From: Sulfitobacter sp. S223
Lineage (GTDB): Bacteria; Pseudomonadota; Alphaproteobacteria; Rhodobacterales; Rhodobacteraceae
Assembly (NCBI RefSeq): GCF_025143825.1
Contig: NZ_CP083560.1
Location: 2,728,001-2,792,000 of the forward strand
DNA length: 64,000 bases
Direction of reading: 5' to 3'
The notes below the pieces were generated by a model. That model made no database searches and was not told where the DNA came from. It saw nothing but the letters and a program-made list of their open reading frames with translations. The number at the start of each line of letters is the position of its first letter. Within the stretch, counting starts at the first letter, position 1. The position numbers and the translations under genes were made by a program. Of this stretch, positions 17,847 through 27,096 are shown piece after piece.

Positions 17847-19022
17847 ATGGATACAACGCCGCCAGATCGCCTTTTGATCCCAACTCTTTCCGCCTGTAAC
17901 TTTATCATCGGGATCGGTGCCTTTGTGATCATCGGCATGCTGGAGCCGCTAGGTGCTGATCTGGGGCGCAGCCCAGCGCAGGCGGGCCAATTGATGACAG
18001 TCTACGCTGTGGCCTATGCGATCCTTTCGCCCCTGCTTGTTGCCATGACTGGAACTGTGGGCCGCAGACGGGTGATGGCCGCAGCCTTTGGCATGTTTGC
18101 CTTCGCCGCCGCCCTTTCCGCACTTGCCCCGAATTTCACCGTGCTCAGCGTGGCACGGGTTCTGGCCGCCGCAGGTGCCGGAATTTTTACACCACTCGCC
18201 GCGGCCGTTGGAGCTGGTCTCTATCCGGTTGCGCAGCGTGCACGTGTGTTGGCGGCAGTGTTCTTCGGTCTGACCATCAGTCAGGTGGTAGGCGTACCAG
18301 CGGGCAGCTGGGTCGGGTACACGTTTGGCTGGCGGTGGGCGCTTTGGCTGGTTTTTGCACTGGCATTGCCCTGCATGTGGCTGATCTGGACGCGGGTGCC
18401 TGTCGGGCTGCGCTTCCAGCCCGTCTCCTTACGCGACCTGCGTGATGTGATGCGTGAAGGCAGACTGATGCTGGCCATCGGCTTCACCGGTACCTTTATC
18501 GGATCACAGTACATCCTGTTTACCTATATCGCGCCGCTGCTGGCAGAGACGATGGCATTCGGGCGTGACGGTATTACTCTCATCCTTGTGATCTCTGGAC
18601 TGGGCGCAGTTCCAGGCAACATCATGGGGGGCTTTTTGTCAGACCGTTTCGGCTGGCGCGTGACCCTGACGGGTCTGTGCCTGGCGCAGATGTGCCTGAT
18701 GCCCATGTTCTCGCTATTACCGCTAAGCCTAGGGCAATTGTTTGTGTTGGTCTTCCTTTGGGCCATGTGCAGCTGGTCTTTTATGGCCGCACAGCAAGGG
18801 CGGTTAATCGGGCTGGCCGGACACCGCGCGCCTGTTGTCCTCGCGCTTAATGCTGCGGCAATTTATCTTGGTGCCGCAATCGGATCGGCCATCGGTGGCG
18901 GAATGATTGCAGGATACGGGTTGAAATCCTTGGGGATCGCCGCAGGCATTGGCGCTGCGGTCGCGCTGGTACATTTAACACTATCGGTCCGTCTGCCCCC
19001 TTTGCGCAGCACCGCCTCTTGA
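17847..19022 (+). CDS. MFS transporter (AraJ/drug-proton antiporter-like)
   Basis: A 391-residue membrane protein with around twelve helices. The first-half motif A is seen as [14 protein letters not shown] (about residue 72) and the second-half equivalent as [16 protein letters not shown] (about 262); [27 protein letters not shown] matches motif C/antiporter style. The ATG at 17847 (MDTTPPDRL) follows a short AT-rich stretch; the reading frame is open further upstream only as an antisense shadow of the divergent gene. Likely an exporter; substrate not readable. Confidence 0.85.
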   Translation: MDTTPPDRLLIPTLSACNFIIGIGAFVIIGMLEPLGADLGRSPAQAGQLMTVYAVAYAILSPLLVAMTGTVGRRRVMAAAFGMFAFAAALSALAPNFTVLSVARVLAAAGAGIFTPLAAAVGAGLYPVAQRARVLAAVFFGLTISQVVGVPAGSWVGYTFGWRWALWLVFALALPCMWLIWTRVPVGLRFQPVSLRDLRDVMREGRLMLAIGFTGTFIGSQYILFTYIAPLLAETMAFGRDGITLILVISGLGAVPGNIMGGFLSDRFGWRVTLTGLCLAQMCLMPMFSLLPLSLGQLFVLVFLWAMCSWSFMAAQQGRLIGLAGHRAPVVLALNAAAIYLGAAIGSAIGGGMIAGYGLKSLGIAAGIGAAVALVHLTLSVRLPPLRSTAS

Positions 19023-19107
19023 CGCCACGCGCGCGGACCGTCAAATACGCATCCACATAACCCGCAACCGGGCGTCTCGTAGGCGCCAAACTGACGAGGA
19101 GGCCCGC

Positions 19108-21054
19108 ATGGCCCAGATCGCACTGACCCTTCCCGATGGCAACGCACGACACTACGACGCAGGTATCACTGCGGGCGAGGTCGCGGCCGACATCTCCAAA
19201 TCTCTTGGCAAGAAAGCCATCAGCGCCACCGTCAACGGAGCGCACTTCGATCTGGCATGGCCGATCAAAGAGGACGCCTCAATCGCCATTCATACCATGG
19301 CCGACGAAGAGCAAGCCAACGAGCTGGTCCGCCATGATCTGGCACACGTCATGGCACGTGCCGTTCAGGATATCTGGCCCGACACCAAAGTCACCATCGG
19401 CCCTGTCATCAAGGATGGCTGGTACTATGACTTTGACCGCAAGGAACCTTTCACACCCGAAGACCTTGGCCTGATCGAAAAGAAGATGAAAGAGATCATC
19501 AATGCCCGCGACCCCGTCCGCACAGAGGTCTGGGACCGTCCCCGCGCGATCAAGCACTACGAAGATCTGGGCGAGCCATACAAAGTCGAGCTGATCGAAG
19601 CCATCCCCGGCGACGAGCCTTTGCGCATGTATTGGCATGGCTACTGGCAAGATCTGTGCCGTGGTCCACACCTGCAACATACCGGCCAATTGCCCGGTGA
19701 CGCCTTCAAACTGATGAGCATTGCAGGCGCCTACTGGCGTGGCGACAGCAACCGCGCAATGCTGCAGCGCATCTACGGCGTTGCCTTCACCGGCAAGGAA
19801 AAGCTGAAGGCCCACCTGAACATGCTGGAAGAAGCAGCCAAGCGCGACCACCGCAAGCTGGGCCGCGAAATGGACCTGTTCCACATGCAGGAAGAAGCGC
19901 CCGGACAGGTTTTCTGGCACCCCAACGGCTGGATGATCTACACCCAGCTTCAAGATTACATGCGCCGCAAACAGCGCGCAGGCGGCTATGTAGAAGTGAA
20001 CACGCCTCAGGTCGTTGATCGCAAGCTGTGGGAAGCCTCCGGTCACTGGGAAAAGTATCAGGAAAACATGTTCATCGTTGAAGTCGACGAAGAGCATGCC
20101 CGTGAAAAGACAGTCAACGCGCTCAAGCCGATGAACTGCCCTTGCCACGTACAGATCTTTAACCAGGGCCTCAAATCCTACCGCGATCTGCCGCTGCGCA
20201 TGGCCGAATTCGGTTCGTGCAACCGGTATGAGCCATCGGGCGCGCTGCACGGTATCATGCGCGTACGCGGCTTTACGCAGGACGATGGACACATCTTCTG
20301 TCGTGAAGATCAGGTCGAAGAAGAAACCGCGATCTATATCGAATTCCTGTCGGCAATCTACAAAGACCTCGGTTTCGAGAACTTCAAAGTGAAGTTCTCT
20401 GACCGTCCAGAGACGCGCGCAGGCAGCGACGAAGTGTGGGACAAGGCGGAAGCAGCCCTTTTGTCAGCAACCCGCAAAGCGGGGATCGAGCCAGAGATTA
20501 ACCCCGGCGAAGGCGCGTTCTACGGACCCAAGCTGGAGTTTGTTTTGACCGATGCTATCGGGCGCGACTGGCAGTGCGGCACCCATCAGGTTGACTTTGT
20601 AATGCCTGAACGCCTCGATAGCACATATATCGGTGCGGACGGGGGCAAACACCGCCCTGTTATGTTGCACCGCGCAACACTGGGATCGTTCGAGCGTTTC
20701 ATCGGCATTTTGATCGAAGAGCACGCAGGCAAGCTGCCGTTCTGGCTTGCACCGCGTCAGGTTGTCGTTGCCTCTATCACCTCGGATGCGGATGATTATG
20801 TCCGCGAAGTTGTGGCAGAGCTGACAGCAGCAGGTGTGCGCGCCGAAGCAGACATTCGCAACGAGAAGATCAACTACAAAGTGCGTGAACATTCGGTTGG
20901 CAAGGTTCCGGTCATTCTGGCCGTCGGCAACCGTGAGGTTGAGGAACGCACTGTTTCGGTCCGCCGCCTGGGGGAAAAGCAGACCTCGGTTCAGGCGCTC
21001 AGTGATGTTACAGCGGCCCTGAAAACCGAAGCGACACCACCGGATTTTTTGTAA
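19108..21054 (+). CDS. thrS: Threonyl-tRNA synthetase
   Basis: A 648-residue class II synthetase of normal length. Domains in order: TGS (1-60), editing domain with [10 protein letters not shown] near residue 75, catalytic core with zinc ligands (MNCPCH near 341) and class II motif 2 ([15 protein letters not shown]), and anticodon-binding domain from about 545. AGGAGG lies seven bases before the ATG. A strong terminator follows, so it is likely monocistronic. No T-box leader is visible in the 85-base upstream gap. Confidence 0.98.
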   Translation: MAQIALTLPDGNARHYDAGITAGEVAADISKSLGKKAISATVNGAHFDLAWPIKEDASIAIHTMADEEQANELVRHDLAHVMARAVQDIWPDTKVTIGPVIKDGWYYDFDRKEPFTPEDLGLIEKKMKEIINARDPVRTEVWDRPRAIKHYEDLGEPYKVELIEAIPGDEPLRMYWHGYWQDLCRGPHLQHTGQLPGDAFKLMSIAGAYWRGDSNRAMLQRIYGVAFTGKEKLKAHLNMLEEAAKRDHRKLGREMDLFHMQEEAPGQVFWHPNGWMIYTQLQDYMRRKQRAGGYVEVNTPQVVDRKLWEASGHWEKYQENMFIVEVDEEHAREKTVNALKPMNCPCHVQIFNQGLKSYRDLPLRMAEFGSCNRYEPSGALHGIMRVRGFTQDDGHIFCREDQVEEETAIYIEFLSAIYKDLGFENFKVKFSDRPETRAGSDEVWDKAEAALLSATRKAGIEPEINPGEGAFYGPKLEFVLTDAIGRDWQCGTHQVDFVMPERLDSTYIGADGGKHRPVMLHRATLGSFERFIGILIEEHAGKLPFWLAPRQVVVASITSDADDYVREVVAELTAAGVRAEADIRNEKINYKVREHSVGKVPVILAVGNREVEERTVSVRRLGEKQTSVQALSDVTAALKTEATPPDFL

Positions 21055-21068
21055 CAATTGACGCAGAC

Positions 21069-21096
21069 GGGGGGCCTTGTGCCCCCCTTTTTGTTT
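21069..21096 (+). terminator. thrS Rho-independent terminator
   Basis: A 7-bp G/C stem (21069-21075 with 21081-21087, five-base loop) is followed directly by TTTTTGTTT. It stands 15 bases after the thrS stop. Confidence 0.9.
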
Positions 21097-21250
21097 CAAA
21101 ACGCAGATTTTTCGTGATCAACTGGCCCCATTCAACACAAAAAATCTAACACACCTGTGACACACTGCCTCGTGAGTAGATTTACCGCAGCGGTCCTGCT
21201 TAACTGAACCTACCGATATTCACCACGACCTCAAAAAAGGGAGAGACCTG

Positions 21251-21553
21251 ATGTCCACAACCATGAAAACACTCGCCATTGCCGGTGCTGTTGCAGCTTC
21301 GATGACAAGCGTCGCAACCACAGCCAATGCCGCCTCCAAAGAAAAATGCTACGGCGTGTCGCTCGCAGGGAAGAATGACTGCGCCGCAGGCCCCGGCACG
21401 ACCTGCGCAGGCACATCCGTCACCGATTATCAGGGCAACGCATGGACATTGGTCGATGAGGGCACCTGCGAAGCCATCGAACTGCCTGCTATGGCTGATG
21501 GCACAGAACGCGCAGGTTCTCTGGAAGCTCTGGAACGCGATCTGCCGGCATAA
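21251..21553 (+). CDS. bufA: Bufferin-family precursor peptide (BufA, DUF2282)
   Basis: A 100-residue exported precursor: signal peptide to about residue 28 (A-rich h-region ending TTANA), then four cysteines at 33, 44, 52 and 73 in the contexts [20 protein letters not shown] and GTCEA. This is the DUF2282/BufA1 signature. In bufferins described in Caulobacter, the MNIO enzyme BufB with partner BufC modifies these cysteines (thiooxazole and disulfides) and the product binds copper in the periplasm. GGGAGAG lies nine bases before the ATG. First gene of a four-gene operon. Confidence 0.9.
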   Translation: MSTTMKTLAIAGAVAASMTSVATTANAASKEKCYGVSLAGKNDCAAGPGTTCAGTSVTDYQGNAWTLVDEGTCEAIELPAMADGTERAGSLEALERDLPA

Positions 21554-21625
21554 CGCCACGCAATCCGCAGGGCCCGACGCGAATGAAGGGCCCTGCCCCC
21601 TCTGCCGGATAAGGAGTGCATTGCT

Positions 21626-22486
21626 ATGTTTGACCAATCCTCCCCCGCGCGACCACTGCCAAATGGCGTTGGCGTGGGCTACAAACCCCAACATTTCAAT
21701 GATCTGATGGCGTCACCTGCACCGGTGACCTGGATTGAAGTTCATGCCGAAAACTATATGGGTGACGGTGGGCGGCCCCATGCCCAGCTACGTGCGTTGT
21801 CAGAACATCTGGCCCTGTCTGTTCACGGTGTCGGCCTGTCCATTGGCGGTGAAGCGCCGTTAGACCGCGAGCATTTGAAGCGGTTGAAAATCCTTTTAGA
21901 CAGAAGCAATCCATCAAGCTTTTCCGAACATCTGGCATGGTCCACGCATGGTGCCGAGTTCCTGAATGACTTGCTGCCCTTACCCTATACCCAAGCAACG
22001 TTGAACCGGGTCGCCGATCACATAGATCAGGTACAAGAGACGCTTGGCCGCGAGATGCTGCTTGAAAACCCGTCCAGCTATCTCGCCTTTGCTGAAAGCA
22101 CCTTCTCTGAAACCAACTTTCTGGATGCACTTGTCCAGAAGACCGGCTGTGGCTTGTTGCTGGATGTGAACAATGTATTCATCTCATCCACAAACCTGAA
22201 CCTGAGCCCACAAGCCTATATTGATGCTTATCCGCTTGCGGCTGTGGCCGAGATTCATGTCGGCGGACACGACGAAGATCATGATGACGCCGGAGCCCCG
22301 CTGCTGATCGACAGTCACGGCGCGCCAGTCGTAGATCCTGTTTGGTGCCTGCTTGAGTACACCCTACAACAAACGGGTCCGAAGCCTGTTCTAGTAGAGT
22401 GGGACACAGATGTACCCGATTGGCCGACGCTGCGTGCCGAAGCCGACCGCGCCGCCACCTGCCTTGCAGGAGCAGAGGTGACCTGA
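21626..22486 (+). CDS. bufB: MNIO-family multinuclear iron oxidase (BufB, DUF692)
   Basis: A 286-residue TIM-barrel enzyme of the DUF692/MbnB family. Metal-ligand regions are visible: [11 protein letters not shown] near residue 37, [12 protein letters not shown] near 67, FSEHLAWS near 98, LLENPSSYL near 150, LLLDVNNVF near 180 and [13 protein letters not shown] near 208, supplying the His/Asp/Asn/Glu set that holds two or three irons. It would oxidise cysteines of the BufA peptide in the cytoplasm before export. AAGGAG lies eight bases before the start; its stop overlaps bufC. Confidence 0.93.
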   Translation: MFDQSSPARPLPNGVGVGYKPQHFNDLMASPAPVTWIEVHAENYMGDGGRPHAQLRALSEHLALSVHGVGLSIGGEAPLDREHLKRLKILLDRSNPSSFSEHLAWSTHGAEFLNDLLPLPYTQATLNRVADHIDQVQETLGREMLLENPSSYLAFAESTFSETNFLDALVQKTGCGLLLDVNNVFISSTNLNLSPQAYIDAYPLAAVAEIHVGGHDEDHDDAGAPLLIDSHGAPVVDPVWCLLEYTLQQTGPKPVLVEWDTDVPDWPTLRAEADRAATCLAGAEVT

Positions 22487-23238
22487 TGCAAGTCACTCAG
22501 TCCCTTTTTCGCGCGGCACTACTTGATGCCGATGCCCCTGTGCCCGAAGGCCTGGTTGACCCGTTGGGATCGCCCGCTGGTCGCCGGTATAACGTTTATC
22601 GCAATAATGTAACCGTCTCGCTGGTTGATACCATGAAGTCGGCGTTTCCAACTGTGCGGGCCTTGTTAGGCCAACAGAACTTTGACACGCTTGCGCCTGT
22701 TTTTGTTCGCGAACATCCGCCGCACTCTCCGTTGATGATGCATTACGGCGCTGATTTTCCGGCCTTCCTTGAGGGGTTCGCACCCCTTTCGCATCTTGGA
22801 TACCTGTCAGATGTCGCGCATCTGGATCTGGCGTTGCGTGCGTCGTATCACGCCGCAGATGCAACCGCTTTCGACCCTGAAAGCCTCCAACAACCGCCAG
22901 AAACGCTTTCGACGCTTGAGCTGCGCCTTGCTCCTGCAACGCGTCTTATCCGCTCACGCTGGCCGGTCCATGATCTCTGGCGGCGTGCCACAGAAACAGA
23001 CGCCCCCAAACCGCGCGCCATTGGCCAAGCGGTCCTGATTACGCGCCCTGCTTTTGACCCTGAAGTGCATCTGCTCCCCATTGGCGCGGCGACATGGCTT
23101 AGGGCCTTAGAAACACAACCGCTCGGCCAAGCGATCGAGACGGCAACAGCCGCCGCACCCGATTTCGATTTTGCCGCCACATTGGCTGTCGCCCTCCAAG
23201 CTCATGCCTTTTGCAGCCCGGACAAGGACACAATATGA
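22486..23238 (+). CDS. bufC: MNIO partner protein (BufC, DUF2063)
   Basis: A 250-residue DUF2063/HvfC-like protein: N-terminal helical domain ([25 protein letters not shown] at the front, quoted in part) and a C-terminal domain resembling a RiPP recognition element ([18 protein letters not shown]). It binds the precursor leader and delivers it to BufB. The ATG at 22486 shares its A with the bufB stop (TGATG) and its own stop overlaps the DoxX start by four bases, so all three are coupled. Confidence 0.88.
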   Translation: MQVTQSLFRAALLDADAPVPEGLVDPLGSPAGRRYNVYRNNVTVSLVDTMKSAFPTVRALLGQQNFDTLAPVFVREHPPHSPLMMHYGADFPAFLEGFAPLSHLGYLSDVAHLDLALRASYHAADATAFDPESLQQPPETLSTLELRLAPATRLIRSRWPVHDLWRRATETDAPKPRAIGQAVLITRPAFDPEVHLLPIGAATWLRALETQPLGQAIETATAAAPDFDFAATLAVALQAHAFCSPDKDTI

Positions 23239-23783
23239 CTGCTCTCCTAAATACCTACCGCTCACTCACCGATACGCTGGACCGCGCCGACTGGGTGCTG
23301 CCAACACTGGCGCGGCTCCTGTTCGCCGCTATCCTGCTGATGTATTTCTGGATCTCGGGCCTGACCAAGTTGGGTGATGGGCTGTTGGGTATTTTCTCCC
23401 CCTCTACAGGGGCTTACGTCCAGATCTTTCCGCGGATGATGGAGGCGGTGGGATATGACACTGATCAGTTCACGGTCCTGCACAAGCTGTTCGTCCTTGC
23501 CGGAACTTGGGCAGAGTTCATCCTACCCGCCCTAATTGTGCTGGGCCTGTTCACCCGCCTTGCGGCGCTTGGCATGATCGGTTTCGTCGTGCTGCAGTCG
23601 CTGACAGACCTTTATGGCCACGGAGGCTGGGGCGACCCAAAAGTGTTGGGCGCCTGGTTTGACCGCTTTCCAGACGGAGTTATCATGGACCAGCGCGCGC
23701 TTTGGATTTTTGCCCTGCTGGTCATCGTGATCAAAGGTGCAGGCCCGTTGTCATTCGACCGCGCCCTGCGCCCCCGCGCCTAG
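23235..23783 (+). CDS. DoxX-family membrane protein of the bufferin operon
   Basis: A 182-residue four-helix DoxX protein ([19 protein letters not shown] near residue 32, [19 protein letters not shown] near 95, a C-terminal helix [16 protein letters not shown]). DoxX genes commonly end buf and related MNIO operons and may supply electrons or quinol chemistry to the modified peptide, which is not proven. Start ATG at 23235 overlaps the bufC stop. Its stop overlaps the convergent ArsC-like gene (shared CTAG). Confidence 0.85.
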   Translation: MTALLNTYRSLTDTLDRADWVLPTLARLLFAAILLMYFWISGLTKLGDGLLGIFSPSTGAYVQIFPRMMEAVGYDTDQFTVLHKLFVLAGTWAEFILPALIVLGLFTRLAALGMIGFVVLQSLTDLYGHGGWGDPKVLGAWFDRFPDGVIMDQRALWIFALLVIVIKGAGPLSFDRALRPRA

Positions 23784-24103
23784 ATCGCGTTTTGCACGGC
23801 CTCTTGTGTCTGGGCGGTCCAGCCCAGAAACAATGCGTCACCGACCTGAATAAGCGGGCGTTTCATCAACGTGGGGTGCGCTGCCAGCAGATCAAGCGGC
23901 GGCGCCTTACGCGCCTCGTCATCCAGTCCGCGCCACGTTGTTGAACGCGTGTTGAGCAATGCATCACCGAACTGCGCGAACGCTTTTGACATCACGGCGT
24001 CGGGCACTCCGGCCTCGCGCACATCGACAAATGTCGCGTTTGGCAGGGCTTTCAAGGCTTTGCGGCATGTGTCGCAGGTCTTTAGACCGAATAGGGTGAT
24101 CAT
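23780..24103 (-). CDS. ArsC/Spx-family thioredoxin-fold protein
   Basis: A 107-residue ArsC-type protein (LFGLKTCDTCRKALKAL at the N-terminus, with a CxxC redox pair at residues 10 and 13). The Arg triad of true glutaredoxin-dependent arsenate reductases is not obvious, and LMKRPLIQVGDALFLGW matches the YffB/Spx-like branch. A thiol reductase or regulator is the safest call. It converges on the bufferin operon. Confidence 0.82.
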   Translation of the reverse strand: MITLFGLKTCDTCRKALKALPNATFVDVREAGVPDAVMSKAFAQFGDALLNTRSTTWRGLDDEARKAPPLDLLAAHPTLMKRPLIQVGDALFLGWTAQTQEAVQNAI

Positions 24104-24279
24104 CGCCTAATTACTCCTCAGATGGGTTTGGCTAACACGCTATTGTTGAAAAACTATGCGTGCCACCTTGATTTTTTTCAAAATTGACCAATCATTTATT
24201 AAGCGGGGAGGTCAAGATGCCCTTGGCCCCTAGCCCCGTCTTCGGGCGGGACGATACTGGAACAGGAGGCGCGGAAGCG

Positions 24280-24486
24280 ATGCCAACGGGAACCGTCAAA
24301 TGGTTTAATACGACAAAGGGTTATGGGTTTATCGCCCCAGAAGGGGGCGGAAATGACGTATTTGTCCACATCTCTGCTGTAGAGCGTTCGGGGCTGACGG
24401 GCCTCGCGGACGATCAAAAGGTTAGCTACGAGCTTTCCGAAGGGCGTGACGGACGCCAGATGGCCGCAGATCTCAAGCTTCTGTAA
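24280..24486 (+). CDS. Cold-shock domain protein
   Basis: A 68-residue CspA-type OB fold with RNP1 (KGYGFIAPEGG, about residues 12-22) and RNP2 (DVFVHISAV, about 26-34) RNA-binding motifs. It should bind single-stranded RNA as an RNA chaperone. The ATG at 24280 matches the family start; the upstream open frame (from 24184) is probably the 5' leader, whose AGGAGG is about ten bases ahead. A hairpin with a GCAA loop follows the stop. Confidence 0.92.
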   Translation: MPTGTVKWFNTTKGYGFIAPEGGGNDVFVHISAVERSGLTGLADDQKVSYELSEGRDGRQMAADLKLL

Positions 24487-24494
24487 TGCCTGCG

Positions 24495-24516
24495 CCGGCG
24501 CCTGCAAAGGCGCCGG
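24495..24516 (+). terminator. Hairpin after the cold-shock gene
   Basis: A perfect 9-bp stem CCGGCGCCT/AGGCGCCGG closed by a GNRA-type GCAA tetraloop. There is no T-run on either side, so it may stabilise the csp message against 3' decay rather than terminate on its own. Confidence 0.5.
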
Positions 24517-24540
24517 AAGCCCACAGGCCGGACTAACGGC

Positions 24541-24843
24541 TTAATCGTATGTGCAGCCTTTTTTCCCGATGGGGCAATCGGCGCGTGCTTTGTATGCCTT
24601 GCGTTTTACCTTGTGGACCTTTTTCTTGGCCACGGGATGCGACATTGCTGACTGATAGCTGACGTGCTGGTTCGGCGTTCCACAACAAATCACCCCGTTG
24701 ATCGACACAGGCTGAAGGCCGGTGGGGCAGTAATTCTGCGATGTTTTATACGGGTATATTTTGGCATCGGCACTGGCGGTCTGCGGCATGATCGTTGCCA
24801 GCCCAAGTGCAGCGACAAGCGCCAATCCAGTGAATTTTGACAT
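24541..24843 (-). CDS. Small secreted cysteine-containing protein
   Basis: A 100-residue protein beginning at ATG 24843 (MSKFTGLALVAALGLA) with a signal peptide ending near ASA-DA at residue 25. The mature part has Cys in NYCPTG, ICCGTP, ADCPIG and GCTYD contexts and a strongly basic middle (VAKKKVHKVKRKAYKAR). Probably periplasmic with disulfides. I do not recognise a family; a convergent csp gene is its only near neighbour. Confidence 0.6.
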   Translation of the reverse strand: MSKFTGLALVAALGLATIMPQTASADAKIYPYKTSQNYCPTGLQPVSINGVICCGTPNQHVSYQSAMSHPVAKKKVHKVKRKAYKARADCPIGKKGCTYD

Positions 24844-24975
24844 AATAACCTCAGTTTTAGGCGTATCGAGGCCAGTTTTGCGAATGTGCCGGATCAAGTC
24901 CAGCCTTTTCAGCCGCTGCCCGCAAAAGCCCCCTCAATAAGAAACACCGCGCCCGAACCGAGGGGCAGGAAGCAA

Positions 24976-25052
24976 AGCGCCCGCGTCAAACCGAAGGTTT
25001 GCCTTTAGCAAAACGGGGGCATTTCGGGCGCTGCCCAATCTGAAATTGGGCA
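24976..25052. other. Structured intergenic region downstream of the GIY-YIG gene
   Basis: The 24844-25079 gap has nested inverted repeats: AGCGCCCG (24976-24983) with CGGGCGCT (25025-25032), enclosing CAAACC-GAA-GGTTTG (24987-25001), and followed by TGCCCAAT-ctgaa-ATTGGGCA (25032-25052). The last hairpin stands 28 bases after the GIY-YIG stop in the minus direction and might end that transcript, though no T-run follows. Confidence 0.35.
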
Positions 25053-25079
25053 TAAGTGTAAAGCAATACTACTAGCGAG

Positions 25080-25988
25080 TTATTCGATCAAAGCTTTGTC
25101 GATCATGCTGTCTTTCCAAGCACCATAATTCATGCCTTGGCCCCGAACGAGCCAATCTGTCCGGCCATTTCTACTGGTACCAAAAAGAAATACAGCTGCA
25201 GCGCTTGGGCTGCCAAAAGAAATATCCTGTTCAACACGAAAGTTCTTTTCGTCAAGCGCAGTGATCTGGCCAGTTCTGATAGCGTCATCACGAACAGATT
25301 TAATCTTATCTTTGAAAGAGATTGCTTCGCGCAACGCTCCAATAGCCCCCTCTTCGACGATAAAATCGCCAGCATCCTCTCGTGCTTGAGCAACGATACC
25401 AGCCTTGGCATTAATTAACTCGAACTTCACTTCGAATACTGTCGTTTCAGCATTCTTATTTATCGCGGGCTTACTAGATGCCGGTTTCCTGAAAACTTCG
25501 ACACCTACAACGGGTAAAACCAGTTGGATTTCTTCTAGGAAAGTTTCCATATCTGCAATATCCGCCTCAGGCAGCAGATTAAATTGAGGCATGTCCTTGT
25601 TTTCAATCTTTGCTCTTCTGGCCTCTTTCAAAAGCGTCAGTAGCCTCCCTTCGAGATACCGGACATGTGCCTTAGTTAAATTCATGTCCTTGCTGGTTAC
25701 GGCTATAAACCTCTCCCAAAAGTCTTTCTCCTTATTGTGAGTGTAAAGACGTTTTCCAATTTCGTCTCCCTCCCCCACATAAACCTTTAAAAGATCACTT
25801 CCTTCATCATCAGGGCCGATCAACAAATAGATTCCGGTTCGCTTTAGTTCGTCCCTAGCAAAGGCGCCTTCGAACCGTGTTCGAGGAGCGGCAAGGACAT
25901 GCCCAGTCCAGTTCATAATTTCAGCGGTAAGAATACCTGTCGCTTTTCCATCCGCTAGATAAAGTCGAACTGAGCGGCCAGCGCTCAC
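25080..25988 (-). CDS. GIY-YIG nuclease-domain protein with C-terminal DUF4357
   Basis: A 302-residue protein. Residues about 50-120 form a GIY-YIG domain ([12 protein letters not shown] then [13 protein letters not shown], and a later Glu in YLEGRLL), and the C-terminus ([18 protein letters not shown], then YGAWKD) is DUF4357. This pairing occurs in uncharacterised proteins near restriction and defence genes. The start is a GTG overlapping the thyX stop in GTGA, so its translation is coupled to thyX. Base composition is clearly AT-richer than its neighbours, which suggests recent transfer. Confidence 0.82.
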   Translation of the reverse strand: MSAGRSVRLYLADGKATGILTAEIMNWTGHVLAAPRTRFEGAFARDELKRTGIYLLIGPDDEGSDLLKVYVGEGDEIGKRLYTHNKEKDFWERFIAVTSKDMNLTKAHVRYLEGRLLTLLKEARRAKIENKDMPQFNLLPEADIADMETFLEEIQLVLPVVGVEVFRKPASSKPAINKNAETTVFEVKFELINAKAGIVAQAREDAGDFIVEEGAIGALREAISFKDKIKSVRDDAIRTGQITALDEKNFRVEQDISFGSPSAAAVFLFGTSRNGRTDWLVRGQGMNYGAWKDSMIDKALIE

Positions 25989-26905
25989 TTAAGCGCGCCC
26001 TCAAACTCCCGCCATTCCCCCTTCGACATCCCGCTATTCTCCTGCGTGACCTCTTCGCCTTTCAGCATGCGGCGCACGCAGTCTAGCGCTTTGCCCGACA
26101 GGGTCGCGCCGCCCAGACGGTAGTCCTCGAACGCGCCGTAAGCAGCTGGCACCCAGTCGGCGACGACTTTACAGATCGCATCGGCGTAGACGCGGATTTC
26201 GTATTGGGCGTGTTCGTCCGCGCGCAGGCGCAGGAAGTGGAACAGGTTGTGCAGGTCCACCTTCCAGTACCATTGCGTATAGACGTTGGCGGGCAGGTTC
26301 ATGCGGGCCAGTTCGCGGGCAAGGCCGTCTTGTGCTTCGCCGTCGGGGCCGGTTTCGCCGATCATCGCCTCATAGTTGTCATAGGCGCGGTTGGAATCGG
26401 ATTTCAGGATTTCCAGCACGCGCGCGGCTTCGGCCCCTTCCAGCACGCCACCGCGGCCCTGATTGTTCACCACGCTCTGCGCATTCACATGTTCGGGCGC
26501 GGGAATATAGAACTCACGATCGAGAATCGAATAGCGGGCTGAGTATTCGTTGACGTTGGCTGTCCGGTGGCGAATCCACTGGCGCGCGACGAAAACGGGC
26601 AGTTTCACGTGCAGCTTGATTTCGCACATCTCGAAGGGGGTGGAGTGCCAGTGACGCATCAGATAGCGGATCAGCCCTTCGTCGTTCTGAACGGACTTTG
26701 TGCCTTTTCCGTAGCTTACGCGTGCGGCCTGACAGATGGCGGCATCATCTCCCATGTAATCAATGACGCGGATAAACCCGTGGTCGAGCACTTCGTGCGC
26801 TGTATACAGATGCGCCTCCATCCCCGGAGAGACAGCCCGCAAGGTAGGTTGTGGCGTGGCGCGCTGTGCATCGATTTCGGCTTGTTGTTCTGGGCTGATG
26901 GGCAT
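25985..26905 (-). CDS. thyX: FAD-dependent thymidylate synthase ThyX
   Basis: A 306-residue flavin-dependent thymidylate synthase. The ThyX signature [15 protein letters not shown] is present at about residues 121-135, preceded by FVARQWI, and the C-terminal [15 protein letters not shown] gives further active-site residues. It makes dTMP from dUMP with methylene-THF, NADPH and FAD. No thyA is in view. Two NrdR-like boxes stand just upstream, so it may be co-regulated with ribonucleotide reductase. The downstream GIY-YIG gene overlaps its stop. Confidence 0.97.
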   Translation of the reverse strand: MPISPEQQAEIDAQRATPQPTLRAVSPGMEAHLYTAHEVLDHGFIRVIDYMGDDAAICQAARVSYGKGTKSVQNDEGLIRYLMRHWHSTPFEMCEIKLHVKLPVFVARQWIRHRTANVNEYSARYSILDREFYIPAPEHVNAQSVVNNQGRGGVLEGAEAARVLEILKSDSNRAYDNYEAMIGETGPDGEAQDGLARELARMNLPANVYTQWYWKVDLHNLFHFLRLRADEHAQYEIRVYADAICKVVADWVPAAYGAFEDYRLGGATLSGKALDCVRRMLKGEEVTQENSGMSKGEWREFEGALK

Positions 26906-26933
26906 GATGTGTCCTGTCCGTGGGATTCGCTTT

Positions 26934-26979
26934 TCACTATATCTGGTGTATGGGTCGGCGTGAACGCCATATAGGGTAT
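26934..26979 (-). promoter_or_regulatory. Tandem NrdR-like boxes upstream of thyX
   Basis: The sequence TCACTATATCTGGTGT (26934-26949) matches 13 of 16 positions of the NrdR consensus ACACWATATATWGTGT. A weaker copy, ACGCCATATAGGGTAT (26964-26979), begins 30 bp further out, close to three helical turns, as NrdR box pairs do. The proximal box lies 29 bases before the thyX start. Confidence 0.6.
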
Positions 26980-27096
26980 TGTATTTTCGTCATGGTAGTG
27001 CCGTTTATGCGTAACGCCCCTTTGCCAGCGTTGACAAACGGGGGGCCGGACGGTGATTGTTGCTTAAAACGAGAATAATGCTTTGAGGGCAGGCCT

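Noticed and set aside
19279..20292. 337-codon open frame antisense to thrS
   Set aside because: It lies wholly inside a confident thrS, has no ribosome site and its Val/Phe/Leu-rich product is what reversed GC-biased codons give.
24976..25052. Integron attC or CRISPR-like element
   Set aside because: Only one structured unit, no attC core triplets recognised and no repeated spacers.
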